64,000 nucleotides of DNA from Thalassospira profundimaris WP0211 (GCF_000300275.1 NZ_AMRN01000007.1:1-64000), one strand, 5' to 3'; positions 37,599-47,796 are shown, numbered from the stretch's first letter. Numbers and translations: made by a program. Notes: a model not told the origin generated them from the letters alone.

Positions 37599-38444
37599 AT
37601 GCCCGATACGCCAAAGCTTTCCCACTGTGCCGACTATGTCAGGCGCCATGACCGGGACCGTTTCCTGTGTGCGCTGTTTGCTACACCGGAAAAACGTGAA
37701 TCGCTGTTCACCCTGTATGCCTTTAATCAGGAAGTCTCCAAAACGCGCGAGATGGTCAGTGAAGTCATGCTGGGCCATATCCGCTTGCAATGGTGGCGTG
37801 ACACCCTGACCGAACTGGGCGACGGGCAGGTGCGCAAGCACGAAGTTGTCGAGCCACTGGCTGATCTGGTGAGGGACGGGCATCTTGCGATTGCCGACCT
37901 TGAGGCGATTGTTGCCGCACGCGAGTTTGATCTTGAAGACCGCCAACCTGCCACGCAGCAGGAACTCGATCGCTATATTGATCAAACGTCCGGGCAGATC
38001 AGTGTTCTGGCGTCAAGGCTGCTTGGGGCAGGTAGCGACGATGCAGACCATGCGGCACGCCTTGCCGGCAATGCGTATGGCCTGGTCGGCATTATGCGGG
38101 CCATCGTTTTCCATGGCCGGTCAAAGCGCCTTTATCTGCCCAAGGATCGGATGGAACATCACGAAGTCGCGCAAGGTGACGTTTTCGAGTTCCGTAAAAA
38201 ACAGGAAATTCGTGAGTTCATTCGCGAACTGGCTGAATTGGCGCGTGCCCGCATTGCCGAAGCCCGCAAACATCGCAGCGCGTTGCCAAAACAGGCCCAC
38301 GCCGCCGCATTGCCGGTTGTTCTAGCCGACGGATACCTCCGCAAGCTTGCCAAGTCCGGATATGATCCGTTTTCTGCCGAATTCGGTTTGGCACGACCGG
38401 CCAGTCTGCGGTTGACCCTTAACGGGATGTTCAAGAGATATTGA
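37599..38444 (+). CDS. NDUFAF6-like protein of the squalene/phytoene synthase superfamily
   Basis: A 281-residue trans-isoprenyl-synthase-like fold. Both aspartate-rich motifs of real squalene/phytoene synthases are missing: FNQEVSKTRE stands at the first and GIMRAIVFHGRSKR at the second. HDRDRFLCALFATPEKRESL, EMVSEVMLGHIRLQWW and IREFIRELAELARARI closely resemble mitochondrial NDUFAF6, a complex I assembly factor. I therefore infer a respiratory-complex assembly role rather than terpenoid synthesis. It is probably co-transcribed with the MscS gene. Confidence 0.82.
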   Translation: MPDTPKLSHCADYVRRHDRDRFLCALFATPEKRESLFTLYAFNQEVSKTREMVSEVMLGHIRLQWWRDTLTELGDGQVRKHEVVEPLADLVRDGHLAIADLEAIVAAREFDLEDRQPATQQELDRYIDQTSGQISVLASRLLGAGSDDADHAARLAGNAYGLVGIMRAIVFHGRSKRLYLPKDRMEHHEVAQGDVFEFRKKQEIREFIRELAELARARIAEARKHRSALPKQAHAAALPVVLADGYLRKLAKSGYDPFSAEFGLARPASLRLTLNGMFKRY

Positions 38445-38590
38445 TCCGTTATGGCTTGTCACATGACCATTGTATAAATATCTCTTAGAGTGACAACAAA
38501 GGTCAGGACAGCACTGAACTCTACGTGGTAGCGTTGGTAACCCTTTGATATCTGGCGCAAGATGCGGGCATGCCCGACATGAGGACCAAG

Positions 38591-39172
38591 ATGGCACATT
38601 TGATAAAAAAGACCCGGGAACGGTGGTTTAGCGGCCTGATGTTTGTCGGGATGCTGTGCCTGTCGGTCGTGACTCTTTCGCAGGCCCGTGCTGCAAGCAT
38701 TGAACCGTTCGTGGGTTCCTATCATGGCACAACCATCGAGCATGCCGAAAACGAGCTTCAAGCCCGTGATCTTGATGTAGTCATCAAGGAGACCGAACGC
38801 GGCTTTATCGTCGATTGGTCAACGGTCATCCACAAGCCAGACGGACGTGAAAAAACCGTCTCTCTGGATGTCGAGTTTTACGCTACCGAGCGCGCAGACA
38901 TCTATGGCAGCGCCATGCGTTCGGGGCTGTTCGGGAAACGTATTCCCAATGACCCGCTCAAAGGCGAACCATTTTTCTGGGCACGGATTGTTGATAAGAC
39001 CCTTACCATTCACGCGCTTTATATCAATGATGAAGGCGGGTATGAAATGCAGGTGTACAAGCGCACGCTCGACGACGACGGCAATCTTGATCTGATCTTT
39101 CGCCGGTTCCGCGACGGGGAACAAATCCGCGATGTTACGGGCAAGCTGACGCGCCAACCTGATCGCTATTGA
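38591..39172 (+). CDS. Secreted protein of unknown function
   Basis: A 193-residue protein with a signal peptide (TM about residues 14-30, cleavage near SQARAA). The mature part is predicted beta-rich, with GSYHGTTIEHAENELQARD at the start and basic/acidic strands throughout. I do not recognise a family. AGGA 5 nt before the ATG at 38591 favours that start over ATGs at 38570 and 38579. A terminator follows. Confidence 0.75.
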   Translation: MAHLIKKTRERWFSGLMFVGMLCLSVVTLSQARAASIEPFVGSYHGTTIEHAENELQARDLDVVIKETERGFIVDWSTVIHKPDGREKTVSLDVEFYATERADIYGSAMRSGLFGKRIPNDPLKGEPFFWARIVDKTLTIHALYINDEGGYEMQVYKRTLDDDGNLDLIFRRFRDGEQIRDVTGKLTRQPDRY

Positions 39173-39196
39173 TCGCGCGCCTGTCTGGTCAAAGAA

Positions 39197-39226
39197 AAAA
39201 GCCGCATCGAAAGTGATGCGGCTTTT
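39197..39226. terminator. Bidirectional terminator
   Basis: AAAAGCCGCATC pairs with GATGCGGCTTTT between the convergent unknown gene and trmFO. Confidence 0.88.
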
Positions 39227-39232
39227 GATTTT

Positions 39233-40579
39233 TCAGGCTGCGTTCACGGTGCTGAGCCACTCATCAAAAAGCGGAATGGCACGATCGCTATAAAGCTTTT
39301 TACGATCACGGCCCTTGACCCGTTTCTTGAGATCAAGATCCGGGAAGAGACCGAAATTCACATTCATCGGCTGGAAGGTGCTTTCATCGGCACCGCCGGT
39401 GATGTGGTTCAATAGGGCCCCCATGGCGGTTGCAAGCGGCGGCGTCGGGATGGTTTTCCCTGCTTTTTCGGCTGCGGTAAACCGCCCAACCATCAGACCG
39501 ACGGCTGCACTTTCAACATATCCTTCGCAGCCTGTAATCTGACCGGCAAAGCGAAGATCAGGACGTGATTTAAGACGCAGATTCCCATCCAAAAGTCGTG
39601 GCGAGTTCAGGAAGGTATTGCGGTGAATGCCGCCAAGACGGGCGAATTCGGCATTTTCCAGCCCCGGAATGGTGCGGAACACTTCGACCTGCGCGCCGTA
39701 TTTCAGTTTGGTCTGGAACCCAACCATATTGTAAAGCGTGCCAAGCGCATTATCCTGACGCAGCTGAACAATTGCGCGCGGCTTTTCTTTCGGATTATGC
39801 GGGTTGGTCAGGCCAACCGGTTTCATCGGGCCGTGACGCAGCGTTTCGCGCCCACGTTCCGCCATGACTTCGATCGGAAGGCATCCATCGAAATAGGGGG
39901 TGTCTTTTTCCCAGTCCTTGAATTCGGTTTTTTCGCCTTCGATCAGGGCATCGATAAAGCGGTTATACTCATCTTCATACATCGGGCAGTTGATGTAATC
40001 CTTGCCGTCGCCCTTGTCATACCGCGACTGGAACCATGCCTTATCGAAATCAATGCTGTCCTTATAGACAATCGGTGCGATCGCATCAAAGAAGGCAAGG
40101 CTTTCCTCGCCAGTTGCCTTGCGAATGGCATCGGCAAGCGCACCGGATGTCAGCGGCCCGGTCGCAATGATGGTATGTTCCCATTCTTCTGGTGGCAGAC
40201 CATCAATTTCACCGCGCTCCATCGTAATCAAAGGATGGTTTTCAAGCGCGTTTGTGACGGCCTCGGAAAAACCTTCGCGGTCAACGGCCAGTGCACCACC
40301 GGCGGGTACCTTGTGCTGATCAGCGCACCGCATGATGATCGAACCGGCACGGCGCATTTCATCATGGATCAGGCCGACAGCATTGTATTCCTTGTCATCG
40401 GACCGGAATGAATTCGAACAGACCAGCTCAGCACATTTGTCGGTATGGTGTGCGTCGGTCGGGCGCGTCGGGCGCATTTCATGCAGGATGACGGGCACAC
40501 CGGCTTCTGCCAACTGCCAGGCGGCTTCGCTGCCCGCCAGACCGGCGCCAATAATATGAACAGGCTTGACCGTATTCAC
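39233..40579 (-). CDS. trmFO: Folate-dependent tRNA m5U54 methyltransferase TrmFO
   Basis: A 448-residue FAD enzyme forming ribothymidine at position 54 of tRNA from methylene-THF. The N-terminal [30 protein letters not shown] and [19 protein letters not shown] motifs are diagnostic. The GTG at 40579 is preferred: AAGGAG lies 9 nt upstream and similarity begins there. The alternative ATG further upstream adds unrelated residues. Confidence 0.95.
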   Translation of the reverse strand: MNTVKPVHIIGAGLAGSEAAWQLAEAGVPVILHEMRPTRPTDAHHTDKCAELVCSNSFRSDDKEYNAVGLIHDEMRRAGSIIMRCADQHKVPAGGALAVDREGFSEAVTNALENHPLITMERGEIDGLPPEEWEHTIIATGPLTSGALADAIRKATGEESLAFFDAIAPIVYKDSIDFDKAWFQSRYDKGDGKDYINCPMYEDEYNRFIDALIEGEKTEFKDWEKDTPYFDGCLPIEVMAERGRETLRHGPMKPVGLTNPHNPKEKPRAIVQLRQDNALGTLYNMVGFQTKLKYGAQVEVFRTIPGLENAEFARLGGIHRNTFLNSPRLLDGNLRLKSRPDLRFAGQITGCEGYVESAAVGLMVGRFTAAEKAGKTIPTPPLATAMGALLNHITGGADESTFQPMNVNFGLFPDLDLKKRVKGRDRKKLYSDRAIPLFDEWLSTVNAA

Positions 40580-40782
40580 GTGTGCGAACTCCTTGCCAGA
40601 GTGGGTTTTGATAACGTGGCACACACATAGCGGTGCATGGGGGCAGATTTCAAGTCAATTGCACCGCAAGCAGAGCAAACCTGTTCACATTGTTCTGCAT
40701 AACCGAAATTTTCACACCACCACATCCCAACCGTCTTACAGGACAGAGCCGTTCTGTCCCGATAACGTGAAGATGGCATTCC

Positions 40783-41763
40783 ATGAGCTACCCGCATCAT
40801 CCCTATGGCTACGAACCTACCCATTGTCCGGTGATCGGCCTTGTGCCGCGTCGGCGGCACGTCATGGATGCAGAGTTTGTCGAGGGCACAAAAGAGCCCG
40901 AGAGCAGCGATGGTGACGCGCACAGCGATCACAAGGAAAGACGTCTTGGATTTCCATTCGGCGGCGCGGGCGAGGGCGCATTTGGCCCCGCCGATATCGA
41001 AGGCATGATCGAATATGTGGTTGCAACCCGTCAGGGATGGCGATCCTCGATGGTGATCCGGTCTTTCCTGCGTTGGTGGCGCGAAGATGATGATGCCGAT
41101 ACCAGGGCCGCACAGGATAGAAAGCAATCAGATGCCATCATCATGCTTTTGGCATTGAACCAGGGCCGAGATGGTTTCGTGCAGGGATATCTAAACGATC
41201 TCAAACACGAACAGCTTGATCGGCCCAGGTTGGTGCCACCGGCAAATCCGGTTGAGGTGGCCTTTAACAAAAGTCTGCGTATCGCCGCCCTTGCCTTGGC
41301 ACTTTCGCCGATTGTCCTTGTCTTCGCGGTCCTGTTTTTTGTGCAGGTCGACAACCTTATCAGCACCGGCAACGGAAAACTGTTTGGTTTCAGCTACGAC
41401 CTGTTGTTCGTGGTCGGCAGTTTCGGTGCCATCGGTGCCCTGACCAGCATGATGATGCGACTTGGCAAGGATGTGCCGTGGGGGGAAATGGAACCGGCTT
41501 CGGTATTCTTTAATTTCTTGTTCCGACCGTGCATGGGATTCTGCTTTGCGATCATCGTCCTATTGGCTCTCAGGGCTGGGATGTTGCCAATCCCCCTTGA
41601 TGAGCTGCACAAGATTGACGATCTTGACCAAATCAGCCAGTCAGCCGACGCTGGTCAGCAGATTTCTATCGTGCTTGTCTTCGCCTTCCTGTCCGGATTT
41701 AGCGAACGGCTGAGTACTGCGCTGGTCAAGCGGGTTGAAGACAGGGTCACGAATTCCGGATAA
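40783..41763 (+). CDS. Unknown four-TM membrane protein
   Basis: A 326-residue protein I do not recognise. The N-terminal about 150 residues are soluble and charged, starting with a His/Pro/Tyr-rich stretch. Four TM segments follow (about 165-189, 206-226, 241-266, 293-306). GSFGAIGALTSMMMRLGKD and the terminal FLSGFSERLSTALVKRVED are striking. The last motif (G-F-S-E-R after the final helix) recurs, as I recall, in other uncharacterised bacterial membrane proteins. It is divergent from trmFO. An alternative start is ATG 40864. Confidence 0.75.
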   Translation: MSYPHHPYGYEPTHCPVIGLVPRRRHVMDAEFVEGTKEPESSDGDAHSDHKERRLGFPFGGAGEGAFGPADIEGMIEYVVATRQGWRSSMVIRSFLRWWREDDDADTRAAQDRKQSDAIIMLLALNQGRDGFVQGYLNDLKHEQLDRPRLVPPANPVEVAFNKSLRIAALALALSPIVLVFAVLFFVQVDNLISTGNGKLFGFSYDLLFVVGSFGAIGALTSMMMRLGKDVPWGEMEPASVFFNFLFRPCMGFCFAIIVLLALRAGMLPIPLDELHKIDDLDQISQSADAGQQISIVLVFAFLSGFSERLSTALVKRVEDRVTNSG

Positions 41764-41774
41764 GCCAAAACAAA

Positions 41775-41797
41775 AAGGGCAGCTTCATGCTGCCCTT
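41775..41797 (-). terminator. Terminator of uvrA
   Basis: AAGGGCAGC pairs with GCTGCCCTT around a 5-nt loop. On the minus strand it continues as TTTTTGTTTTGG, just past the uvrA stop. Confidence 0.82.
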
Positions 41798-41802
41798 ATG
41801 TC

Positions 41803-44631
41803 TTATTCCAGTCCGAGATGGCGTTTCAGGTAGCGTCCTGTGTAACTGCGTTCATTGCCCATAATGTCTTCCGGTGTTCCGGCACCGACCAACTGGCCGC
41901 CGCCATCACCCCCCTCGGGGCCGATATCAATGATCCAGTCTGCGGTCTTGATAACATCAAGGTTGTGTTCGATCACGACAACCGTATTGCCCTGATCGAC
42001 AAGCGTATGCAGCACTTCCAGAAGTTTGCGGATATCGTGGAAATGAAGCCCTGTTGTCGGCTCATCAAGGATATAGATCGTCCGGCCAGTCGCCCGTTTG
42101 GACAGTTCCTTGGCAAGCTTTACACGTTGGGCTTCGCCACCCGACAGGGTGGTGGCCTGCTGCCCCAGATGGATATAGGAAAGCCCGACCTGTTTAAGGG
42201 TTTCCATTTTGTCGCGAATGGACGGAACAGCCTTGAAGAAATCAGCACCTTCTTCGACTGTCATATCAAGGACGTCGGATATCGACTTGCCTTTAAACGA
42301 TATTTCCAATGTCTCGCGGTTATAGCGATGGCCTTTGCATTGGTCACATTCAACATAAACGTCGGGCAGGAAGTGCATTTCAATTTTGATGACGCCATCG
42401 CCCTGGCATGCTTCACAGCGTCCGCCCTTGACGTTGAAGGAAAAACGACCGGGCTTGTAGCCGCGTGTTTTTGCCTCTGGCAATTGGGCGAACCATTCAC
42501 GGATGGGTGTGAACGCACCGGTATAGGTCACCGGGTTGGAGCGCGGCGTTCGGCCAATCGGGCTCTGGTCGATATCAATGATCTTGTCGATCAGCTCGAC
42601 ACCCGTGATCTCGTCATGTGCGCCGGGGTGATGGCGGGCATTATGCATCCGCTTGGCCAGCGCCTTATACAGCGTCTCAATCACAAGGCTTGATTTACCG
42701 CCGCCCGAAACCCCGGTCACACAGATGAACTTGCCGAGTGGGAAATCGACATCAATGCCCTGCAGGTTGTTGGCAGTTGCCCCTTTGATGGTAATCGCCT
42801 TGCCATTGCCCTTGCGGCGTTCTTTTGGAACCGCAATCTGTTCAACGCCGACAAGGTATTTGCCCGTCAGGCTGTCTGGGTTTTGCTGGATCTGTTCAGG
42901 GGTTCCTTCGGCAACGATACGGCCGCCATGAATACCGGCACCCGGGCCCATATCAACAACATAGTCGGCCGCCCGAATGGCGTCTTCATCATGTTCTACC
43001 ACGAGCACCGTATTGCCAAGGTCGCGCAGACGTTTTAGCGTTTCAAGCAAGCGGTCGTTGTCGCGTTGATGCAGGCCGATGGATGGTTCATCAAGCACAT
43101 ACAAAACACCTGTCAGACCCGAACCAATCTGGGACGCCAGCCGGATACGCTGGCTTTCGCCGCCGGAAAGGGTGCCCGATGTGCGCGACATCGATAAGTA
43201 ATCCAGACCGACATCGCGCAGGAACCGCAGACGATCATTGATTTCGCGAAGGATGCGACGGGCAATCTCGGTTTCTTTTGCATTCAGCTTATCTTCCAGT
43301 GCCAAGAACCAGTCGGCGGCCTTGGCAATCGAAAGATCGGTGACCTGTGAAATGTCGCAGCCATCAACCTTTACCGCCAATGCTTCGGGTTTCAGGCGTT
43401 TGCCCGCACAGGTCGGGCAGTGCGATACCATCTGGTATTTGGACAGTTCATCACGGGCCCACTGGCTGTCGGTTTCACGCCAGCGGCGCGACATATTGGG
43501 AATGACACCTTCAAACGGACGCGAAACCTTATAGCTACGTGATCCGTCATCATAGGTCACCGTGACTTCTTCGTCGCCTGATCCATGCAGGATGATGTCC
43601 TGTGCTTTCTTGGGCAGTTTTTCCCACGGAACATTGGTTTTGAAGTCGAAGTGCTTGGCGACCGATTTCAGAGTCTGGAGATAGTATTTCGAGGTTGTGC
43701 TTGCCCATGGGGCGACGGCGCCGGCTTCAAGTGTTTTGCTTTCATCCGGGACGACCAGCATCGGGTCGAATTCCATTTGGGTTCCGAGGCCATCACAGGC
43801 CGGGCAGGCACCAAACGGGTTGTTGAATGAAAACAGGCGCGGTTCGATTTCCTCGATGGTGAAGCCGGAAACCGGGCAGGCGAACTTTGCCGAAAATACC
43901 GTGGTTTCGCCGGTTTTGGCATCTTCGGTCAAAACGATGCCATCGGTAAGCTCAAGCGCTGTTTCGAAACTGTCCGCCAGACGGGTAGAAATGCCATCCT
44001 TGACGATCAGGCGATCGACCACGACTGAAATATCGTGTTTGAGCTTCTTGTTCAGTTCCGGTGCTGCGTCGATGTCATACATTTCGCCATCGATCTTGAC
44101 ACGCTGGAAGCCGCGCGCACGAAGTTCACGCAGTTCTTTTTTGTATTCACCTTTACGGCCACGCACGATCGGAGCCAGAAGGTAAAGACGCGTACCTTCC
44201 TCCATCTCCATCACGCGGTCGACCATTTGCGAAACGGTCTGACTGACAATCGGAAGACCTGTGGCAGGCGAATAGGGGATACCGACACGCGCCCACAACA
44301 GACGCATATAGTCATAAATCTCCGTCACGGTGCCCACGGTCGAACGCGGGTTTTTCGAGGTCGTCTTTTGTTCGATGGAAATGGCTGGTGACAGCCCGTC
44401 GATATATTCGACATCGGGCTTTTGCATCAGTTCAAGGAACTGGCGGGCATAAGCCGACAGGCTCTCGACATAGCGGCGCTGACCTTCGGCATAGATCGTA
44501 TCAAAGGCCAGAGAACTTTTGCCTGATCCCGACAGACCGGTAATCACCACAAGGGAATCGCGCGGCAGTTCAACATCAATGTTCTGGAGGTTGTGTTCTT
44601 TCGCACCGCGAACCGAAATTTTCGTCAGCAT
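41803..44631 (-). CDS. uvrA: Excinuclease ABC subunit A
   Basis: A 942-residue damage-recognition ATPase of nucleotide excision repair. There are two ABC modules: Walker [10 protein letters not shown] and GVSGGGKSS, signatures [12 protein letters not shown] and [12 protein letters not shown]. The zinc modules are CPVSGF...CPACDG and CEACQGDG...CDQC. The length is typical. A LexA-type box lies 13-27 nt upstream of the ATG, so SOS control is likely. Confidence 0.97.
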   Translation of the reverse strand: MLTKISVRGAKEHNLQNIDVELPRDSLVVITGLSGSGKSSLAFDTIYAEGQRRYVESLSAYARQFLELMQKPDVEYIDGLSPAISIEQKTTSKNPRSTVGTVTEIYDYMRLLWARVGIPYSPATGLPIVSQTVSQMVDRVMEMEEGTRLYLLAPIVRGRKGEYKKELRELRARGFQRVKIDGEMYDIDAAPELNKKLKHDISVVVDRLIVKDGISTRLADSFETALELTDGIVLTEDAKTGETTVFSAKFACPVSGFTIEEIEPRLFSFNNPFGACPACDGLGTQMEFDPMLVVPDESKTLEAGAVAPWASTTSKYYLQTLKSVAKHFDFKTNVPWEKLPKKAQDIILHGSGDEEVTVTYDDGSRSYKVSRPFEGVIPNMSRRWRETDSQWARDELSKYQMVSHCPTCAGKRLKPEALAVKVDGCDISQVTDLSIAKAADWFLALEDKLNAKETEIARRILREINDRLRFLRDVGLDYLSMSRTSGTLSGGESQRIRLASQIGSGLTGVLYVLDEPSIGLHQRDNDRLLETLKRLRDLGNTVLVVEHDEDAIRAADYVVDMGPGAGIHGGRIVAEGTPEQIQQNPDSLTGKYLVGVEQIAVPKERRKGNGKAITIKGATANNLQGIDVDFPLGKFICVTGVSGGGKSSLVIETLYKALAKRMHNARHHPGAHDEITGVELIDKIIDIDQSPIGRTPRSNPVTYTGAFTPIREWFAQLPEAKTRGYKPGRFSFNVKGGRCEACQGDGVIKIEMHFLPDVYVECDQCKGHRYNRETLEISFKGKSISDVLDMTVEEGADFFKAVPSIRDKMETLKQVGLSYIHLGQQATTLSGGEAQRVKLAKELSKRATGRTIYILDEPTTGLHFHDIRKLLEVLHTLVDQGNTVVVIEHNLDVIKTADWIIDIGPEGGDGGGQLVGAGTPEDIMGNERSYTGRYLKRHLGLE

Positions 44632-44643
44632 GTCGGGCCTTTT

Positions 44644-44658
44644 GTTCCTGAATTGTTC
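44644..44658 (-). promoter_or_regulatory. LexA (SOS) box of uvrA
   Basis: GTTC-N7-GTTC (44644-44647, 44655-44658) is the alphaproteobacterial LexA direct repeat (GAAC-N7-GAAC on the minus strand). It lies just downstream of a candidate minus-strand promoter (-35 at 44688-44693, -10 at 44665-44670, 17-bp spacer), where a repressor would block transcription. Confidence 0.8.
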
Positions 44659-44765
44659 GGAAAGTGTATAGAGGAGCCGTAAGCTATACGCAAGCGCACC
44701 CCTGACAGTTCCTGTCAGTATTTGTCAGGTCCGCAATTAACAACCCGATGCATGACAGAGCCACG

Positions 44766-44796
44766 AAAAAGCCCGCCGAACAAGACCGGCGGGCTT
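44766..44796 (-). terminator. Terminator of fba
   Basis: AAGCCCGCCG pairs with CGGCGGGCTT; the minus strand continues with a TTTTT tract. Confidence 0.85.
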
Positions 44797-44837
44797 CATA
44801 AATCCTGTGACCGGAACGGTCAGATGTTTGATCAGGC

Positions 44838-45917
44838 TCAGCCTTTGGTAACTGTACGGCCGGTTGCACCGAGATCCTTGAAAGCTTCTTCGAGGCGTGC
44901 TGCCATCGACAGTTCGGCTTCGCGGATCCAGACACGCGGGTCATACTGCTTTTTGTAAGGCTGATCGGTTTCCGGATCGACCTGATACTTGAACGCACGT
45001 GCGTTGGTTTCGACATACTCGCCAACCGGGCGGGCATAGGCGAACTGGGTATCGGTATCGATATTCATCTTGAAGCAGCCGTAGCTGACAGCTTCTTCGA
45101 TTTTCTCTTTTTCCGAACCGGAACCGCCATGGAACACGAAGTCGAGCGGGCGATCACCCAGACCGTGCTTTTCGGCCACGTATTTCTGGCTTTCCAGAAG
45201 GATCTCCGGGCGGAGCTTCACGTTGCCGGGCTTGTAAACACCATGCACGTTGCCGAATGCGGCCGCGACCGAGAAGTGACCAAGCGGCGAAAGACGACGA
45301 TAAGCTTCTTCGACTTCTTCCGGCCGGGTGTAAAGACGCGGATCGATTTCCTCAACCGAGGTATCAAGCTCATGACCGATACCGTCTTCTTCACCACCGG
45401 TGACGCCCAGTTCGATCTCAAGGCTCATTTCGATGGCGGACATCCGTTTCAGGAAGGTCTCGCAGGTCGCGAGGTTGTCTTCAACGGATTCTTCGGACAG
45501 ATCCAGCATATGAGAGCTGTAAAGCGCCTTGCCGGTTTCGGCATAGGCCTTTTCGCTCCATTTCAGCATTTCATCGACCCATGGCACAAACTTGCGGTTT
45601 GCGTGGTCGGTATGCATGACAACAGCAACACCATAATGTTCGGCCAGAAGCTGTGCATGACGCGCAGCAGATACAGCGCCGAGAACACGGGCCGCAGCAG
45701 CGTCCTTGATGCCCTTGCCGGCAAAGAACTGTGCACCACCATTCGAAAGCTGAATGATAATGTCAGAACCAGCATTTGCAGCAGCTTCAAGGGCTGCGTT
45801 CATCGTGCTTGAAGACGTAATATTGACGGCGGGAAGGGCGTAACCGTCCTGCTTGCAGGCAGAAACGAGTTCGCGATAGGCAGCACCGGTTACAACACCG
45901 GGTTTAACGGAAGGCAT
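44838..45917 (-). CDS. fba: Class II fructose-bisphosphate aldolase
   Basis: A 359-residue zinc aldolase of the E. coli FbaA type. The zinc and catalytic motifs VVMHTDHANRK, SLEIELGVTGGEEDG, AAFGNVHGVY and FHGGSGSEKEKI are all present. It splits fructose 1,6-bisphosphate into triose phosphates. AGGAGGAG is placed normally before the ATG. nagA lies 156 nt upstream on the same strand. Confidence 0.96.
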   Translation of the reverse strand: MPSVKPGVVTGAAYRELVSACKQDGYALPAVNITSSSTMNAALEAAANAGSDIIIQLSNGGAQFFAGKGIKDAAAARVLGAVSAARHAQLLAEHYGVAVVMHTDHANRKFVPWVDEMLKWSEKAYAETGKALYSSHMLDLSEESVEDNLATCETFLKRMSAIEMSLEIELGVTGGEEDGIGHELDTSVEEIDPRLYTRPEEVEEAYRRLSPLGHFSVAAAFGNVHGVYKPGNVKLRPEILLESQKYVAEKHGLGDRPLDFVFHGGSGSEKEKIEEAVSYGCFKMNIDTDTQFAYARPVGEYVETNARAFKYQVDPETDQPYKKQYDPRVWIREAELSMAARLEEAFKDLGATGRTVTKG

Positions 45918-46073
45918 GTGGGTACTCCTCCTGGGGGTCAGAGTAAAAACAGATCAGCAGCAAAATCACCTGAAGACCCTGCATACAAACTGTTACAGAG
46001 CCCAATGCATCTTCGAAATGCTGTCTCAGGTCAAGGCTTTCCGTCATAGACTTTCGGAAAATATTGCGTTTGC

Positions 46074-47222
46074 TCAGGCGTAACTCTCTTGCACGCCCTT
46101 TATCCAGCTTCGCGTCACATTGAACTGATCATCAAACAAAATCATATCGGCCTGATAGCCCGGTGCCAAGCGACCAAGAACATCTCCAAGCCCCAGGAAC
46201 TCCGCTGGATAAAGCGACGCCATGCGAAGTGCTTCACCGAGCCCGATTTCGGCCATTTCCATGCAATTGCGCACAGCTGAAATCATATCCAGATCCGAAC
46301 CCGCCAACGTCCCATCGGCAAGCGCGCAGCGCCCATTAACCGCAATGATTTCCTCATCGCCCAGCTTGAAGCGTTTATCGGTGGCACCAACTGTTGGCAT
46401 GGCGTCGGTGACCAACATCATCTTGCCCTTGGCTTTGGCACGTACGGCGGTTTTGATCACAGCTGGATGGACGTGAAACCCATCCGCAATCAGGCCACAC
46501 CATGTACGATCATCAGAAAGTGCGGCTCCGACGACCCCCGGCTCCCGATGGGTAAGGGGGCTCATGGCATTAAACAGATGCGTAAAGCCCTGCATGCCCT
46601 CATCGATTGCCGACATGATATCGTCGTAGGTGCCCGCTGTATGTCCGGCGCAAACACGGACATTGCGGGCAACGAGCTTTGCGATCACACCTTTATCAAG
46701 CAATTCCGGCGCAAGGGTTACCAAAGTGCAGCCGTTGGGAAGCCGGCAGACGAGTTCGATTGCATCAGGTTCCATCGGCCTGATCTGGTCCGCTGGATGT
46801 ACGCCACGGCGCTTGAGATTGAGATACGGTCCCTCAAGGTGAATACCCACGACACCGGTAATGCCGCTATCCAGCGCGTCCTGAACGGCGGCAATCGCCG
46901 CCTCCATCTTGGCCCGTGAATCGGTAATCAGGGTTGGCAGCATGGATGTCGTGCCAAACCGGCGATGCGCAGCGACCATGGTTTTAATGGTCTCAATATC
47001 CGGTGCATCATTCAGCAAGACGCCGCCACCACCATTAACCTGCACATCAACCAGACCGGGGGCGAGGATTTGGCCACTGCCATCTATTGTTTTGATACCA
47101 GATGGTAGATCCTTATCCGCAACAACGGCGTCGATCTTGTCATCCGTGACCAAAACGGAATGCCCGGACAGGAAGCGTGTTCCATCAAAGAGTCGGGCAT
47201 TTAATATGGCAAAGTCACTCAC
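46074..47222 (-). CDS. nagA: N-acetylglucosamine-6-phosphate deacetylase
   Basis: A 382-residue amidohydrolase. APGLVDVQVNGGGGVLLND, GIHLEGPYLNLKRRGVHP (metal Glu), AGHTAGTYDD, THLFNAMSPLTHREPG and VTDAMPTVG (catalytic Asp) are all present. It makes glucosamine 6-phosphate from GlcNAc-6-P, feeding wall recycling or glycolysis. No nagB or nagK is nearby. It is divergent from ugpB across a 574-bp region with two inverted repeats. Confidence 0.94.
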   Translation of the reverse strand: MSDFAILNARLFDGTRFLSGHSVLVTDDKIDAVVADKDLPSGIKTIDGSGQILAPGLVDVQVNGGGGVLLNDAPDIETIKTMVAAHRRFGTTSMLPTLITDSRAKMEAAIAAVQDALDSGITGVVGIHLEGPYLNLKRRGVHPADQIRPMEPDAIELVCRLPNGCTLVTLAPELLDKGVIAKLVARNVRVCAGHTAGTYDDIMSAIDEGMQGFTHLFNAMSPLTHREPGVVGAALSDDRTWCGLIADGFHVHPAVIKTAVRAKAKGKMMLVTDAMPTVGATDKRFKLGDEEIIAVNGRCALADGTLAGSDLDMISAVRNCMEMAEIGLGEALRMASLYPAEFLGLGDVLGRLAPGYQADMILFDDQFNVTRSWIKGVQESYA

Positions 47223-47384
47223 GCCTTGGTCTCCGGTTGTTACGCGTCCAAGTTCGGTGGTCGCAGGATCAGCCCTGCGGTCGTGGACGGTCGGGCATCG
47301 TAATTGGATGATTTGATAGCGGCAACGACCTTAACGAACAATTGTGAAGAAGTCGTCTGCACCGCCCATTTTAGCGGACGGCCG

Positions 47385-47406
47385 AAATATTCGAACACGA
47401 ACATTT
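47385..47406. promoter_or_regulatory. Candidate operator, NagC-like inverted repeat
   Basis: AAATATTCG-AACA-CGAACATTT has 9-bp arms with one mismatch. The A/T-flanked TTCG...CGAA core resembles NagC/Mlc-type ROK repressor sites. It lies 163-184 bp upstream of nagA. The regulator is not in the window. Confidence 0.4.
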
Positions 47407-47598
47407 CATTCAACAAGGTTAACCATACGCGTCGCGGGACGATCTTCATGATTTGGTCGCAAAACTTTCACTTGTCTGAAACACTTGGCGTCTGCCGCAT
47501 GTCTCCGTTTCACGGCACTTCTGCTGCCTGATTGCCGAAACACTAGGCAAACACTGGATCTTTGATCCTTTCAAAACTGCGCCCGCGAGGAGATTCAT

Positions 47599-47621
47599 AG
47601 TGAACTTATTGGATGTTCACT
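47599..47621. promoter_or_regulatory. Candidate operator, 7-bp perfect inverted repeat
   Basis: AGTGAAC-N9-GTTCACT is centred about 187 bp upstream of ugpB. The spacing suits a dimeric repressor, and nothing in the window identifies one. Confidence 0.4.
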
Positions 47622-47796
47622 TGATCATTTATTGGCGAGTTTTGTGTCATTTTGCCGCCCATTCGCACATCAAAAGTAAGTTTCCGAAAACTGTCACTTG
47701 AGCGAAATGCCCCTCAAGAACAAAACGAACGCCTAGCCGGTCGCCGAATTACGGGCGGCGTTCCGTGCCAAGTTTTCAATAGGGAGTTACTTGACC

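Larger units (their letters stand above)
47223..47796. other. 574-bp divergent regulatory region between nagA and ugpB
   Basis: No convincing gene is present. It contains two inverted repeats (listed separately) and single PhoB-like half sites CTGTCAC (47691-47697) and GTGTCAT (47644-47650) without a proper partner repeat. Promoters for both genes must lie here. Confidence 0.55.

Noticed and set aside
40689..40705. Another LexA-like repeat between trmFO and the membrane protein
   Set aside because: GTTC-N5-GTTC has the wrong spacing.
41818..42693. A 291-codon plus-strand frame
   Set aside because: Antisense to uvrA, whose motifs are intact.
47240..47449. A 69-codon frame upstream of nagA
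   Set aside because: No ribosome site or family character, and it would cover one of the putative operators.
47644..47697. PhoB (Pho box) sites before ugpB
   Set aside because: Only single 7-mers (GTGTCAT, CTGTCAC) are seen, without the second repeat 11 bp away, so no full Pho box is supported.
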